Assembly: GCA_014304965.1 (NCBI GenBank)
Contig: JACRTZ010000081.1
Location: 1 to 12,371 of the forward strand
Length of the DNA stretch: 12,371 nucleotides
DNA from: Vulcanimicrobiota bacterium
GTDB lineage: Bacteria > Vulcanimicrobiota > Vulcanimicrobiia > Vulcanimicrobiales > Vulcanimicrobiaceae
Direction: 5' to 3'
The position numbers and the translations under genes were made by a program. The notes beneath the pieces were generated by a model that saw only the letters and a program-made list of their open reading frames with translations, made no database searches and was not told the DNA's origin. Shown here piece after piece: positions 1 to 7,462 of the stretch. Positions within the stretch are counted from its first letter, which is position 1. Each line of letters starts with the position of its first letter.

Positions 1-1397
1 CCGGGAAGCGCGTCGTCGTGCTCGAGGCCGGCGGCGCGTGCGCCGCCCAAGATTTCACGCAGCGCGAGATTGCGTTCGGCGATCTCTATCTCGAGGGCGG
101 TCTCTGCGCGACGCGCGATCTCGGCGTCGCGATCTTGGCCGGCGCGACGCTGGGCGGCGGAACGACCGTCAACTGGAGCACGTCGTTTCGGCTTCCCGCG
201 CACGTCGGCCAAGAATGGGAAGCGGAATCCGGCGTTTCCGGCTTGCAGGCAGATCTTGCGCCGCACTTCGCGGCGCTCGAACGGGAACTCGGCATCGCCC
301 AAGTCGCGCGGCACAATCCGAACAACGCGGTGATCGCGGACGGCTGCGCCGCGCTCGGCATCCATCACGCGGCGATGCCGCGCAACGCTCCCCGCGACTG
401 CGGCGAGGGTTGCGGCTATTGCGGATTCGGCTGCGCGTACGCGAAGAAACGCTCGACCGCACGTGCACTGCTGCCCGACGTCGTCGCGAACGGCGGGTCG
501 ATCTACGCGCGGACGCTCGTCGAGCGCATCCTGTTCGACGGCCGCCGCGCAACGGGTGTCGCGGCCTGCAGCACGGGGACAACCGGCGAGCGGCGCTTCA
601 CCGTTCGCGCCCGGCTCGTCGTTTGCGCGGCCGGAGCACTGCGAACTCCGTCGCTGCTCGCGCGCAGCGGCGTCGTCCACCCGCTGCTCGGACGGCGCCT
701 CTTCCTACACCCCGTCGCCGCGGCGTTCGCCGAGTTCGATCGGCCGATCCGGACCTACCTCGGTCCGATGCAGAGCGCGTATTCCGACGAATATGCCGCC
801 TTGACCGGGAATTACGGCGTGAAGATCGAGGCTGCGCCGACCCATCCCGGACTCGCTGCCCTGGCCCTACCGTGGCGCGATCGTCAGGCGCACGCCGCCG
901 CGATGGACCGGATCGGCACTATGGCGACGATCTTCGCGCTCGCACGCGATCGCGACCCCGGCCAGGTCTCGCTCGATCGCGAATGCACGGTCGACTACGC
1001 AATCTCGCCGTACGACGCCGAGCACTTGGCCGCAGGTTCCCTCGCACTCTTCGATATCGCGTTCGCGGCCGGCGCGACGCGCGCGTCTTCGCTTCACAAC
1101 GATCCCATCGTGGTCGAGCGGGCGCAGTGGAACGCCCGGCGCCGCAGCGAACTCGACAGTCAAATTCGTACCGCCGGGTTCGCACCGAACCGCCAGCCGC
1201 TGTTCTCCGCGCACCAGATGGGGACAGCCGCACTCGGCAGCAGTCCGGCCAATTCGGTGACCGATCCGTTCGGCCGCGTGTGGAATCGCGAGGGTTTGCT
1301 CGTCGCCGACGCTTCGCTGTTTCCGCAGTCGAGCGGCGTCAACCCGATGCTGACGATCATGGCGCTCGCGCGCCGGGTCGCAAACGCCGCATCGTGA
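1..1397 (+). CDS. GMC-family FAD-dependent oxidoreductase (alcohol-oxidase-like), 5' end cut off by window
   Basis: A flavoprotein that probably oxidises an alcohol or sterol-like hydroxyl group using FAD; the substrate is unknown. The frame is open from base 3 (464 residues visible). It begins inside the Rossmann dinucleotide fold (GKRVVVLEAGG, end of the second beta strand), so the real start and the GxGxxG loop lie upstream. The GTG at 18 is an internal valine, not a start. GMC hallmarks are GATLGGGTTVNWS near 148-186, and a C-terminal block with HQMGT (active-site His region), VADASLFPQSSGVNPML and a following helix. Between them, codons at 399-434 encode four cysteines spaced C-x3-C-x2-C-x3-C, followed by AKKRS. 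This resembles the Cys/Gly-rich segment of long-chain alcohol oxidases and could hold an Fe-S cluster or structural disulfides. The stop lies 13 nt before the ABC ATPase, suggesting co-transcription. The family call is firm; the subfamily is an inference. Confidence 0.9.
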   Translation, partial: GKRVVVLEAGGACAAQDFTQREIAFGDLYLEGGLCATRDLGVAILAGATLGGGTTVNWSTSFRLPAHVGQEWEAESGVSGLQADLAPHFAALERELGIAQVARHNPNNAVIADGCAALGIHHAAMPRNAPRDCGEGCGYCGFGCAYAKKRSTARALLPDVVANGGSIYARTLVERILFDGRRATGVAACSTGTTGERRFTVRARLVVCAAGALRTPSLLARSGVVHPLLGRRLFLHPVAAAFAEFDRPIRTYLGPMQSAYSDEYAALTGNYGVKIEAAPTHPGLAALALPWRDRQAHAAAMDRIGTMATIFALARDRDPGQVSLDRECTVDYAISPYDAEHLAAGSLALFDIAFAAGATRASSLHNDPIVVERAQWNARRRSELDSQIRTAGFAPNRQPLFSAHQMGTAALGSSPANSVTDPFGRVWNREGLLVADASLFPQSSGVNPMLTIMALARRVANAAS

Positions 1398-1410
1398 CCG
1401 CCGCGTAACC

Positions 1411-2400
1411 GTGCCGATTATCGAAACGCGCGACCTGCGCAAAGTCTTCCGCACGGTTAAACGGACGCCCGGCGCGCTCGGCGCGCTCAAGACGCTCTTT
1501 TCGCGCGACTACGAGGATCGCATCGCCGTCGAGGACGTCACGATGTCGTTCGAAGCGGGCGAGCTCGTCGGGTACATCGGGCCCAACGGCGCCGGCAAGT
1601 CCACGACGATCAAGATGCTGACGGGCATTCTCGTTCCGAGTTCGGGCGGAATCACCGTTGCGGGCCTCGTTCCGTATCGCGAACGCCGTCGCAACGCGCG
1701 CAACATCGGTGTCGTTTTTGGACAGCGCAGTCAACTCTATTGGGATCTGCCGCTGATCGAGTCGTTCGAACTGCTGCGCGCAATCTACGGGGTGCCGCAC
1801 CCGCGGTATCGCGAAAACGTCGCCCGCTTTACGGAATTGCTCGCGCTCGACGAATTTCTGACGACGCCCGTCCGGCAGCTCTCGCTCGGACAGCGCATGC
1901 GCGGCGACTTCGCAGCCGCGATGCTGCACGATCCGAAAATCGTCTTCCTCGACGAGCCGACGATCGGTCTCGATGTCGTGGCGAAGGAAGCGATCCGGAC
2001 CTTTATCGCGCAAGTGAACGCGGAGCGCGGCACGACCTTCTTGCTGACGACGCATGACTTGGCCGACGTCGAGCGGCTCTGCCGCCGGATCGTCTTGATC
2101 GACAAAGGCCGGCTCGTCTACGACGGCGAGATCGAGGTACTCAAAGAACAGTACGGCACGCACCGCACGCTCGTCGTCGAGCTGTCGGAGCCGCCGAACG
2201 CAGAAATCACCGTGCCGGGTGCGGAAATCGAGTCGCGCACCGACACGCAGCTGCGGCTGCGTTTCGACCGGCGCGAGATCAGCGCCGACCAGCTGATCCG
2301 GCGGGTCGCCGAAGCGTTTCGCGTGAGCGACGTTTCGATCGAAGAGCCCGAACTCGAAACGATCATCCGCCGCATCTATCTCGAAGGGTACGAACGCTGA
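1411..2400 (+). CDS. ABC-2 type transporter ATP-binding protein (COG4586-like)
   Basis: ATPase subunit that powers a membrane exporter from the cytoplasmic face. All nucleotide-binding elements are present in 329 residues: Walker A GPNGAGKST (57-65), Q-loop Gln105, signature LSLGQ (157-161), Walker B IVFLDEP (177-183, catalytic Glu182), D-loop and the switch histidine His215. An insertion of about 20 residues between the first strand and the following AVEDV segment (residues 14-38, containing KTLFSRDYEDR), plus a C-terminal extension of about 90 residues after the core, is typical of the uncharacterised ABC-2 group that travels with two DUF990-type permeases. The GTG start fits the usual N-terminus (PIIETRDLRKVF). 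The gene is 13 nt downstream of the GMC oxidase, and permease 1 follows at 26 nt. The matching second permease is not next to it but at 9135. Substrate unknown. Confidence 0.93.
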   Translation: MPIIETRDLRKVFRTVKRTPGALGALKTLFSRDYEDRIAVEDVTMSFEAGELVGYIGPNGAGKSTTIKMLTGILVPSSGGITVAGLVPYRERRRNARNIGVVFGQRSQLYWDLPLIESFELLRAIYGVPHPRYRENVARFTELLALDEFLTTPVRQLSLGQRMRGDFAAAMLHDPKIVFLDEPTIGLDVVAKEAIRTFIAQVNAERGTTFLLTTHDLADVERLCRRIVLIDKGRLVYDGEIEVLKEQYGTHRTLVVELSEPPNAEITVPGAEIESRTDTQLRLRFDRREISADQLIRRVAEAFRVSDVSIEEPELETIIRRIYLEGYER

Positions 2401-2426
2401 CCCTCGCACGGCTGAGCGAACCGTAC

Positions 2427-3200
2427 GTGGAATTTGCGCGCAAGGCGTTCGCACGCGAAGCGACCTATCGCGTCGAGGTCTTCACCGAAATCGGCTCGCT
2501 GCTCTTTCGCGTCTATTTGCTGCGCTCGCTGTGGACCGCCCTCTACGGGCAGAACCTCGCCCCGGCCGGCATCCCGTTGCACGCCATGATCACCTACGCG
2601 ACGGTTGCGCTCTTGATGTCGCTCGTGCTCGAAGTAGACGGGACCCGCGCGATCCGCGAAAAGATCCGGGAAGGTTCGATCGCCACGGATTTGATGAAGC
2701 CGATCAGCCTGCCGCTGTACTTCTTCTCCGACGGCATCGGGCAAACGATCTTCCACGCGCTGGCGATCGTGCCGTCGTTGCTGCTCGCGTTACTGCTCGT
2801 GCATGTGGACGTCCCGGCCTGGCCTGCAGCCGGCGCGTTCGTACTCGCGTTCGTGCTCGGCTACATCGTCAACTTTCTGCTGAACTTCTTGATGAACACC
2901 ATTGCGTTTTGGACGCTCGAAACGTTCGCGATCCAACTCATGGTGCGCTGGGCCTCGGACCTCTTGAGCGGCCAAATCTTGCCGCTCGCGTTTTTTCCCG
3001 GAATTCTCGGGCGGATCGTGATGGATCTGCCGTTCGCGGCGATCTACTCGACGCCGCTGCGCATCTACATCGGCGATTTGCCGCCTTCGGAATGGGGTAG
3101 CGCGTTCGCGGCGCAAGTACTGTGGATTGCCGTGTTCGGCTCACTGTCGTTCGTCGTGTGGCGGGCAGCCGCGCGGCGCGTCGTCGTGCAAGGGGGCTAA
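2427..3200 (+). CDS. ABC-2 family transporter permease 1 (COG4587-like)
   Basis: Integral membrane subunit partnering the upstream ATPase. It has 257 residues with about six hydrophobic segments. The amphipathic N-terminus (FARKAFAREATYRVEVF), the cytoplasmic motif IREKIREGSIATDLMKPISLPLYFF and the closing YSTPLRIYIG segment are characteristic of the ABC-2/DUF990 permease family, which works as a heterodimer with a COG3694-type partner. The GTG at 2427 is the first standard start and gives a family-like N-terminus, but it has no obvious Shine-Dalgarno. The frame continues upstream through TLARLSEPY to a CTG at 2397 that overlaps the ATPase stop codon (CTGA), so a coupled non-standard start is a minor alternative. 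The stop codon directly abuts the ATG of the next gene. Substrate unknown. Confidence 0.88.
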   Translation: MEFARKAFAREATYRVEVFTEIGSLLFRVYLLRSLWTALYGQNLAPAGIPLHAMITYATVALLMSLVLEVDGTRAIREKIREGSIATDLMKPISLPLYFFSDGIGQTIFHALAIVPSLLLALLLVHVDVPAWPAAGAFVLAFVLGYIVNFLLNFLMNTIAFWTLETFAIQLMVRWASDLLSGQILPLAFFPGILGRIVMDLPFAAIYSTPLRIYIGDLPPSEWGSAFAAQVLWIAVFGSLSFVVWRAAARRVVVQGG

Positions 3201-4553
3201 ATGGCGCTCGAAGAGGTCGACCTCATCGTCATCGGAAGCGGACAAGGCGGAGTCCCGCTCGCCGTCGACCGCGCCCAGAAGGGGCAGCGCGTCGTGCTGT
3301 TCGAGCGCGGCGAACTCGGCGGAACGTGCGTCAACACCGGCTGTACGCCCTCGAAAACATTGCTCGCGTCGGCGCACAATGCGGGCCGTGCGCGTCTGGC
3401 CGGCCCGCTCGGCGTGCATGCCGACGTGCGGGTGGACCAGCGCGCGGTGTTCGAGCGCGTCCGGCGCGTGCGCGCGGACTGGAACGGCGGCATCGCGCCA
3501 AAGCTGGAAAAGGCCGGCGTCGAGATCGTCCGCGCGAGCGCCGCTTTTAGCGGCGAGCGCACGGTCCGCGGCGGCGGCCGCGAGCTACGCGCGACGACCG
3601 TCGTCATCGACACGGGCGCCTCGGCGGCGGTTCCGCCGGTCGAAGGTCTCGAGGGTGTCCCGTACCTGACGAACCAAACGTTTTTCGATCAGACGGAACT
3701 GCCCAAACGTTTGCTCGTCATCGGCGGCGGCTACATCGGATTGGAACTCGGGCAAGGGGCTCAGCGCCTCGGCAGCGCCGTGACGATCGTTCACGGGCAG
3801 GCGCACGTCATGGATCGCGAAGAGCCCGATGCGAGCGACTGCGTTCGCGCGGGTATGGAACGCGACGGCGTCGTTTTCAAGATGAGCGCGCAGGCCAAAC
3901 GCGTCGAGCGAGCGGGTGAAGCGATCCGTCTGACGCTCTCGACCGGCGAAACCGTCGAAGGCGACGGGTTGCTCGTCGCGACCGGCCGCACGCCGAATAC
4001 GAAGGATCTCGCCGCGGACAAGACGGGCGTCGAGCTTGCAAAGAACGGCTCGGTAGCCGTGGACGACTATCTGCGCACGACGTGTCCCGGCATCTTCGCG
4101 CTGGGCGACGTGGCCGGCCAGCCCGCGTTCACGCACGTGTCCTGGGAAGATTTCCGGCGCATTCGCTCGACCCTCGACGGCACGCCCCGCAAACGCGACG
4201 ATCGCGTGCTCTCGTACACGACGTTCACCGAACCGCAACTCGCGCGAACCGGCCTCACCGAAGCCGACGCGAAGAAAAAAGGCATGGATGCGCGTTCGGT
4301 GACGCTGCAACTCTCCGACACCGCGCGCGGCGCGGAATGGGACCTCGAGCTCGGTTTCTACCGGCTCGTGGTGGACGCGAAGAGCGACAAGATGCTCGGC
4401 GCGACGATGGTCGGCTACGAAACGGGCGAACTCGTCCACGTCATCGCGTTTGCTATCGAACTTGGGGCGACGTGGCGCGACCTCGACGCGTTCGTCGGCA
4501 TCCACCCGACCTTCGGCGAAGCCTTACCGAGCCTGGCGCGGTTGCTCGAATGA
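3201..4553 (+). CDS. FAD-dependent pyridine nucleotide-disulfide oxidoreductase (mercuric-reductase-like, no MerA metal sites)
   Basis: Soluble homodimeric flavoenzyme that would move electrons between NAD(P)H and a substrate through FAD and an active-site disulfide. Domain order in 450 residues: FAD loop GSGQGG (12-17), redox disulfide CVNTGC (Cys43 and Cys48, then TPSK), NAD(P)-binding LLVIGGGYIGLELG, second FAD motif ATGRTPNT...GIFALGDVAG, and a C-terminal dimerisation domain ending with His435 and Glu440 in HPTFGE, the usual acid-base dyad. It resembles the group often annotated as mercuric reductase. However, it lacks the N-terminal heavy-metal domain and the C-terminal paired cysteines of MerA, and no mer genes are nearby, so Hg(II) reduction is not supported. 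Lipoamide or glutathione reductase activity is equally unproven. The start is secured by AGGGGG at 3191-3196, 4 nt upstream and inside the end of the permease gene. The stop overlaps the next gene's ATG. Confidence 0.92.
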   Translation: MALEEVDLIVIGSGQGGVPLAVDRAQKGQRVVLFERGELGGTCVNTGCTPSKTLLASAHNAGRARLAGPLGVHADVRVDQRAVFERVRRVRADWNGGIAPKLEKAGVEIVRASAAFSGERTVRGGGRELRATTVVIDTGASAAVPPVEGLEGVPYLTNQTFFDQTELPKRLLVIGGGYIGLELGQGAQRLGSAVTIVHGQAHVMDREEPDASDCVRAGMERDGVVFKMSAQAKRVERAGEAIRLTLSTGETVEGDGLLVATGRTPNTKDLAADKTGVELAKNGSVAVDDYLRTTCPGIFALGDVAGQPAFTHVSWEDFRRIRSTLDGTPRKRDDRVLSYTTFTEPQLARTGLTEADAKKKGMDARSVTLQLSDTARGAEWDLELGFYRLVVDAKSDKMLGATMVGYETGELVHVIAFAIELGATWRDLDAFVGIHPTFGEALPSLARLLE

Positions 4554-5155
4554 ACCGTCGCTGCTTAGTGTCATGCGTCGCGGCCATAGTATTGTGCTCG
4601 ACGCTCCAACGACCGGCCTCCGCAACAGATATATACAACGTCGACTCCGTGCTCTTGGCCCTCATGCGGACAACGACGGGAGCGCTTCAGCCGTCGGGGG
4701 GCAGGTTTAACGTCGCTTCGTCGGACGGCGTTTCAGCGCGATTAGTCTATCCGCAAAATGACGCCTGCCCGGGAACGACTATAAGTCTTAACGGGGTAGG
4801 GCCCGCCGGTATACCGCGCCTTTCCAATCTAGATACTGTCTTTGTTTCAGGATGGAAGCCATTCTATCAACTCACCCTTCAAATCGGCAGCCCCTGTCGC
4901 GCCAGCACAATCTCCTTCGATGGGTTTCCCGTTCTGTTCGTGGATATCGAAAATGCAAAGCCGGACACGTACTACTACATGGACATCGAAGTGGCTGCCG
5001 GCAACAGTTCCCACATCCCGCTCGGGCCACCATCAAAGAGCGATGCCGCCCATATCAGTTTCGACTTCGCTCAATTACCATCTTGGGCGCGGCGCGACGA
5101 TAGACTCCGCTTCCCGGCATATTACACGATTCGCCTCATCCTCGGGCGCCAATAG
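4550..5155 (+). CDS. Small exported protein of unknown function with atypical composition
   Basis: I do not recognise this 201-residue protein. The ATG overlaps the stop codon of the oxidoreductase (ATGA), and the product starts with a credible Sec signal peptide: basic MNRR, hydrophobic VAAIVLC, then PASA with likely cleavage after residue 25. The mature part is rich in beta-forming and small residues and has two cysteines (73 and 116) that could pair outside the cell. It has no transmembrane segment after the signal. Codon use differs sharply from its neighbours: four ATA, three TTA, a CTA and an AGA occur. Three 60-base lines counted by hand give 53-57% GC, against 63% and 70% in lines from the genes on each side. 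This suggests recent acquisition or a fast-evolving lineage-specific gene. Leu6-Val-Ser-Cys9 looks like a lipobox but lies too near the N-terminus to be one. It ends 3 nt from the convergent serine hydrolase stop. Confidence 0.75.
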   Translation: MNRRCLVSCVAAIVLCSTLQRPASATDIYNVDSVLLALMRTTTGALQPSGGRFNVASSDGVSARLVYPQNDACPGTTISLNGVGPAGIPRLSNLDTVFVSGWKPFYQLTLQIGSPCRASTISFDGFPVLFVDIENAKPDTYYYMDIEVAAGNSSHIPLGPPSKSDAAHISFDFAQLPSWARRDDRLRFPAYYTIRLILGRQ

Positions 5156-5158
5156 ACG

Positions 5159-6061
5159 CTAGCGGCTCGCCTGAAACGGCGGGTTGCGGCGTTGCGGTTT
5201 GCGCGCCACCTCGAACAGCGCGCGTAAGAACGCATCGTGCTTGTACGACTTCGAGTCGCCGAATTTGACGACGGCGAGTTCTTGCGAGGGGGCGACGTAC
5301 AGCGCTTGGCCGCCCGAGCCGCTGGCATAGACGAGATCGGGAACTTCTGCGAGCGGGCTCAGCCAAAAACACAGACCGTACCGCGGGTTCGCGGTCGAGC
5401 CGTCGTAGCAGCGCTCGAGCGACGTTCGGCGCACGATCTGCTTTTCGCGATACGACCCCGAAGACGCGAGCATGCGGCCGAACTTCAACCACTCGCCGGC
5501 CGCCAGCATCGCGCCGGTCGGCAGCGGCTGCGTTCCGTCGGGTAGCTTCCGCCAGCCGGCAACCTTCAGCGCGAGCGGATCGAGGATGCGCTCTTGAAGG
5601 TAGGCGTGAGGTGAAGGCGCGCGCCGGTGCAGCTTGCGCTGCAAGACCGCGCCGAAAACTTGTAGCGGAATCCCGCCGTAGGCGAAGACGCGGCCGGGCT
5701 CGGCCACGAGCGGCGTCGCGAGCGCTTTAGCGTACGCCGGCACGGCACTTCCCAGCCCGCCGAACCCGATGCCGCTTGTCAGTTGCAGCAGATGCCGGAG
5801 CGTGACGTGCGATTTGCGCGCGTCGGCCGCCCATTCGGGAATCGTCCGCGCGACGAGTTCGTCGAGGTCGAGCAGGCCGTCGTCCTGCGCCGCGACGGCG
5901 GTCACGCCCCAAAAGCTTTTCGTTCCGCTGTAGAGCGCGTGCGGCGTCGAACGATCGAAGCCGGCGCCGTAACGTTCGAACACCGTTTTGCCGCTCACCG
6001 AAACGATCAGCGCCTGCAACCCGTGCTTGCCGGCATAGGCCGCCGCCGCTTCGAGGTTCAC
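5159..6061 (-). CDS. Serine hydrolase of the beta-lactamase / penicillin-binding-protein-like family
   Basis: Hydrolase or esterase with the class C beta-lactamase fold (300 residues). The nucleophile motif SGTK (Ser45, Lys48) is clear, followed by the usual HLLQLTSGI segment. The catalytic tyrosine position appears as Tyr128 in AYGGIP, where the usual Y-x-N has Gly in place of Asn. The third motif is GSGGQ (248-252) instead of KTG, as in many esterase-like members. No signal peptide is visible, so a cytoplasmic location is likely, and the natural substrate is unknown. It should not be read as an antibiotic-resistance gene. I place the start at the GTG (6061-6059) that overlaps the TGA stop of the upstream exporter gene (GTGA). 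The frame stays open further upstream, but that arginine-rich stretch is only antisense-free coding of the exporter in another frame. Translational coupling with the LysE-type exporter is likely. Confidence 0.87.
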   Translation of the reverse strand: MNLEAAAAYAGKHGLQALIVSVSGKTVFERYGAGFDRSTPHALYSGTKSFWGVTAVAAQDDGLLDLDELVARTIPEWAADARKSHVTLRHLLQLTSGIGFGGLGSAVPAYAKALATPLVAEPGRVFAYGGIPLQVFGAVLQRKLHRRAPSPHAYLQERILDPLALKVAGWRKLPDGTQPLPTGAMLAAGEWLKFGRMLASSGSYREKQIVRRTSLERCYDGSTANPRYGLCFWLSPLAEVPDLVYASGSGGQALYVAPSQELAVVKFGDSKSYKHDAFLRALFEVARKPQRRNPPFQASR

Positions 6062-6687
6062 GGCGAGACCAGCGGTTCGCGCGCGATGCGCGCGGCGATC
6101 GCGATCAGCACCGCGCCGCCGATCCGCTCGATCCACAGCGACGCGCGCTCGACCGCGGCGCTGCGCCGCAGCGCGCCGGCACCGAGCGAATAGCCCGTCA
6201 GCACGATGGCTTCGATGGTCGTTGAGATCAGCGTCAAGGCGACGAGTTGTGCGGCGAGCGGCGCCCTCGTATCGATGAATTGCGGAAGAATCGCGACGAA
6301 GAATACGATCGCTTTCGGATTAGAAACCTGCGTCAAAAAACCGGCCGCAAAGGCGCGACGGCGTTCGCCGCTCTCGAGCGCCGCGGGATCGGGAACGATG
6401 CCTTTACGGGCGAACAGCGCGCGCAGGCCGAGATAGGCCAGATACAGCGCGCCGCCCCACTTGAGGAAAACGAACACGCGCGCGGACGCGAGCAGCAGCG
6501 CGACGACCCCGAGTCCCGACAACACGAAATACAGCGTGTTGCCCGCGAGTATGCCGCACGCGGCTGCAAGGCCGGTTCGTACGCCGCGCCGCAACGCGGA
6601 CGACACCGTCAGTAAGACCGCGGGGCCCGGGATCAGGCACAGCGTCAGTTCCAAGAACGCGAAGGCCGCAAGCGTCGCCCAATGCAC
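6058..6687 (-). CDS. LysE/RhtB family amino-acid exporter
   Basis: Inner-membrane exporter, probably for amino acids or related small metabolites. At 209 residues it has the usual family length, with about six hydrophobic segments. The family motif IPGPAVLLTVSSALRRGVRTG near the N-terminus, the conserved NTLYFVLSGLG region and the QVSNPKAIVFFVAILPQF segment in the middle identify LysE/RhtB clearly; the substrate cannot be predicted. The start is a GTG (MHWATLAAFAFLE), supported by a GAAAGG Shine-Dalgarno-like sequence 7-8 nt upstream. It lies 50 nt downstream of pirin on the same strand and overlaps the serine hydrolase start, so the three may share a transcript. Confidence 0.92.
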   Translation of the reverse strand: MHWATLAAFAFLELTLCLIPGPAVLLTVSSALRRGVRTGLAAACGILAGNTLYFVLSGLGVVALLLASARVFVFLKWGGALYLAYLGLRALFARKGIVPDPAALESGERRRAFAAGFLTQVSNPKAIVFFVAILPQFIDTRAPLAAQLVALTLISTTIEAIVLTGYSLGAGALRRSAAVERASLWIERIGGAVLIAIAARIAREPLVSP

Positions 6688-6709
6688 GTTTTCGCCTTTC
6701 GCTCAGGCG

Positions 6710-6737
6710 GCGGCCGTTACTCCGTCTTTCCGGCCGC
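6710..6737 (-). terminator. Possible hairpin just after the pirin stop codon
   Basis: A perfect 7-bp inverted repeat, GCGGCCG at 6710-6716 and CGGCCGC at 6731-6737, flanks a 14-nt loop and begins directly after the pirin TGA. There is no T-run on the minus strand, so it is not a classical intrinsic terminator. It may reduce read-through into the exporter gene or stabilise the upstream message. GC-rich palindromes arise easily in this genome, so confidence is low. Confidence 0.25.
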
Positions 6738-7460
6738 TCATTCGCCGTCTGCCGGCGGAACGTCCCAGAGCACGGCTTCCCCGTTACCGGCGACCGTCAG
6801 GTCGAGCGGCCCCGCGATGCGCGCCGCGTCGCCCGGGCCGAGCGTGGTACCGTTGGCCGTCAGATCGCCCTGCGCGACGAAGAGAAAGGCGAACCGTTTT
6901 GCGCGCACGGCGAAATCCAACGATCCGTTTTCGAGACGGGCGACATAGGCGCTCGCATCTTGCCAGATCGCAATCTTCGACTCGACGTTCGGCTCGCCGG
7001 TCGCAATCGGCAGCCAGCGGTTGAGCCGTTCTTCGCGCGCGTAGTCCACTTGGCCGTATTGCGGCTTGAGGTTGCGTGCGCGAGGCGTCACCCACATCTG
7101 CACGAGGTGCAAGGGCCGTTCGGCGGAGTGGTTGTATTCCGAATGCGCGATGCCGGTGCCGGCGCTCAAATACTGTACGCCGCCCGGCCCGATCACGCCG
7201 ACGTTGCCCATGCTGTCTTTGTGCTCGAGCTCGCCCTCGAGCACGTACGTCAGAATTTCCATGTCGCGATGCGGGTGCGTGCCGAAGCCCTTGTCCGCGG
7301 CAATCACGTCGTCGTTGAAAACGCGCAGCGCTCCCCAGTTCGAGTTGCGAGGATCGAAATAATCCGCGAAACTGAACGAGTGGTACGTCTGGAGCCACCC
7401 GTGATCGGCGAATCCGCGCTCCTTCGAGCGTTGGATGGAGAGGTGAGCGGTCGTTTGCAT
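6738..7460 (-). CDS. Pirin family protein (YhhW-like bicupin)
   Basis: Cupin-fold metalloprotein of 240 residues. Bacterial pirins include quercetin 2,3-dioxygenases such as E. coli YhhW and regulators of central metabolism, so the exact role is open. The N-terminal cupin keeps all four metal ligands: His62 and His64 (GTHPHRDME) and His106 and Glu108 (AHSEYNHS). Other family landmarks are YHSFSFADYFDP (26-37), the EGELEHKDSMGN loop and the PGGVQYLSAGTG turn. The C-terminal cupin lacks metal ligands, as expected. The ATG is chosen because GGGAAAGG lies 7 nt upstream; the open frame extends further but reads into the preceding gene. The preceding formyltransferase-like gene ends only 2 nt upstream, so the two are almost certainly co-transcribed. 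Confidence 0.94.
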   Translation of the reverse strand: MQTTAHLSIQRSKERGFADHGWLQTYHSFSFADYFDPRNSNWGALRVFNDDVIAADKGFGTHPHRDMEILTYVLEGELEHKDSMGNVGVIGPGGVQYLSAGTGIAHSEYNHSAERPLHLVQMWVTPRARNLKPQYGQVDYAREERLNRWLPIATGEPNVESKIAIWQDASAYVARLENGSLDFAVRAKRFAFLFVAQGDLTANGTTLGPGDAARIAGPLDLTVAGNGEAVLWDVPPADGE

Positions 7461-7462
7461 CG

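Noticed and set aside
18..20. GTG as the start of the GMC oxidoreductase
   Set aside because: The frame is open upstream and encodes GKR immediately before VVVLEAGG, the conserved second strand of the FAD-binding fold. The codon is an internal valine.
1357..2454. 365-codon minus-strand frame opposite the ABC ATPase
   Set aside because: It is the antisense shadow of a gene with complete ATPase motifs, a common artefact at high GC, and shows no recognisable domain.
3585..4505. 306-codon minus-strand frame opposite the flavin oxidoreductase
   Set aside because: Antisense shadow of a fully motif-supported gene, with low-complexity Arg/Ala-rich content.
4082..4549. Long plus-strand frame running into the exported protein gene
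   Set aside because: This part lies antiphase to the oxidoreductase gene and gives an arginine-rich shadow translation. The real gene starts at the ATG at 4550 with a signal peptide.
5159..6061. Antibiotic-resistance beta-lactamase
   Set aside because: The SxxK motif is shared by esterases and peptidases of the fold. The protein has no signal peptide and has altered second and third motifs, so resistance is not supported.
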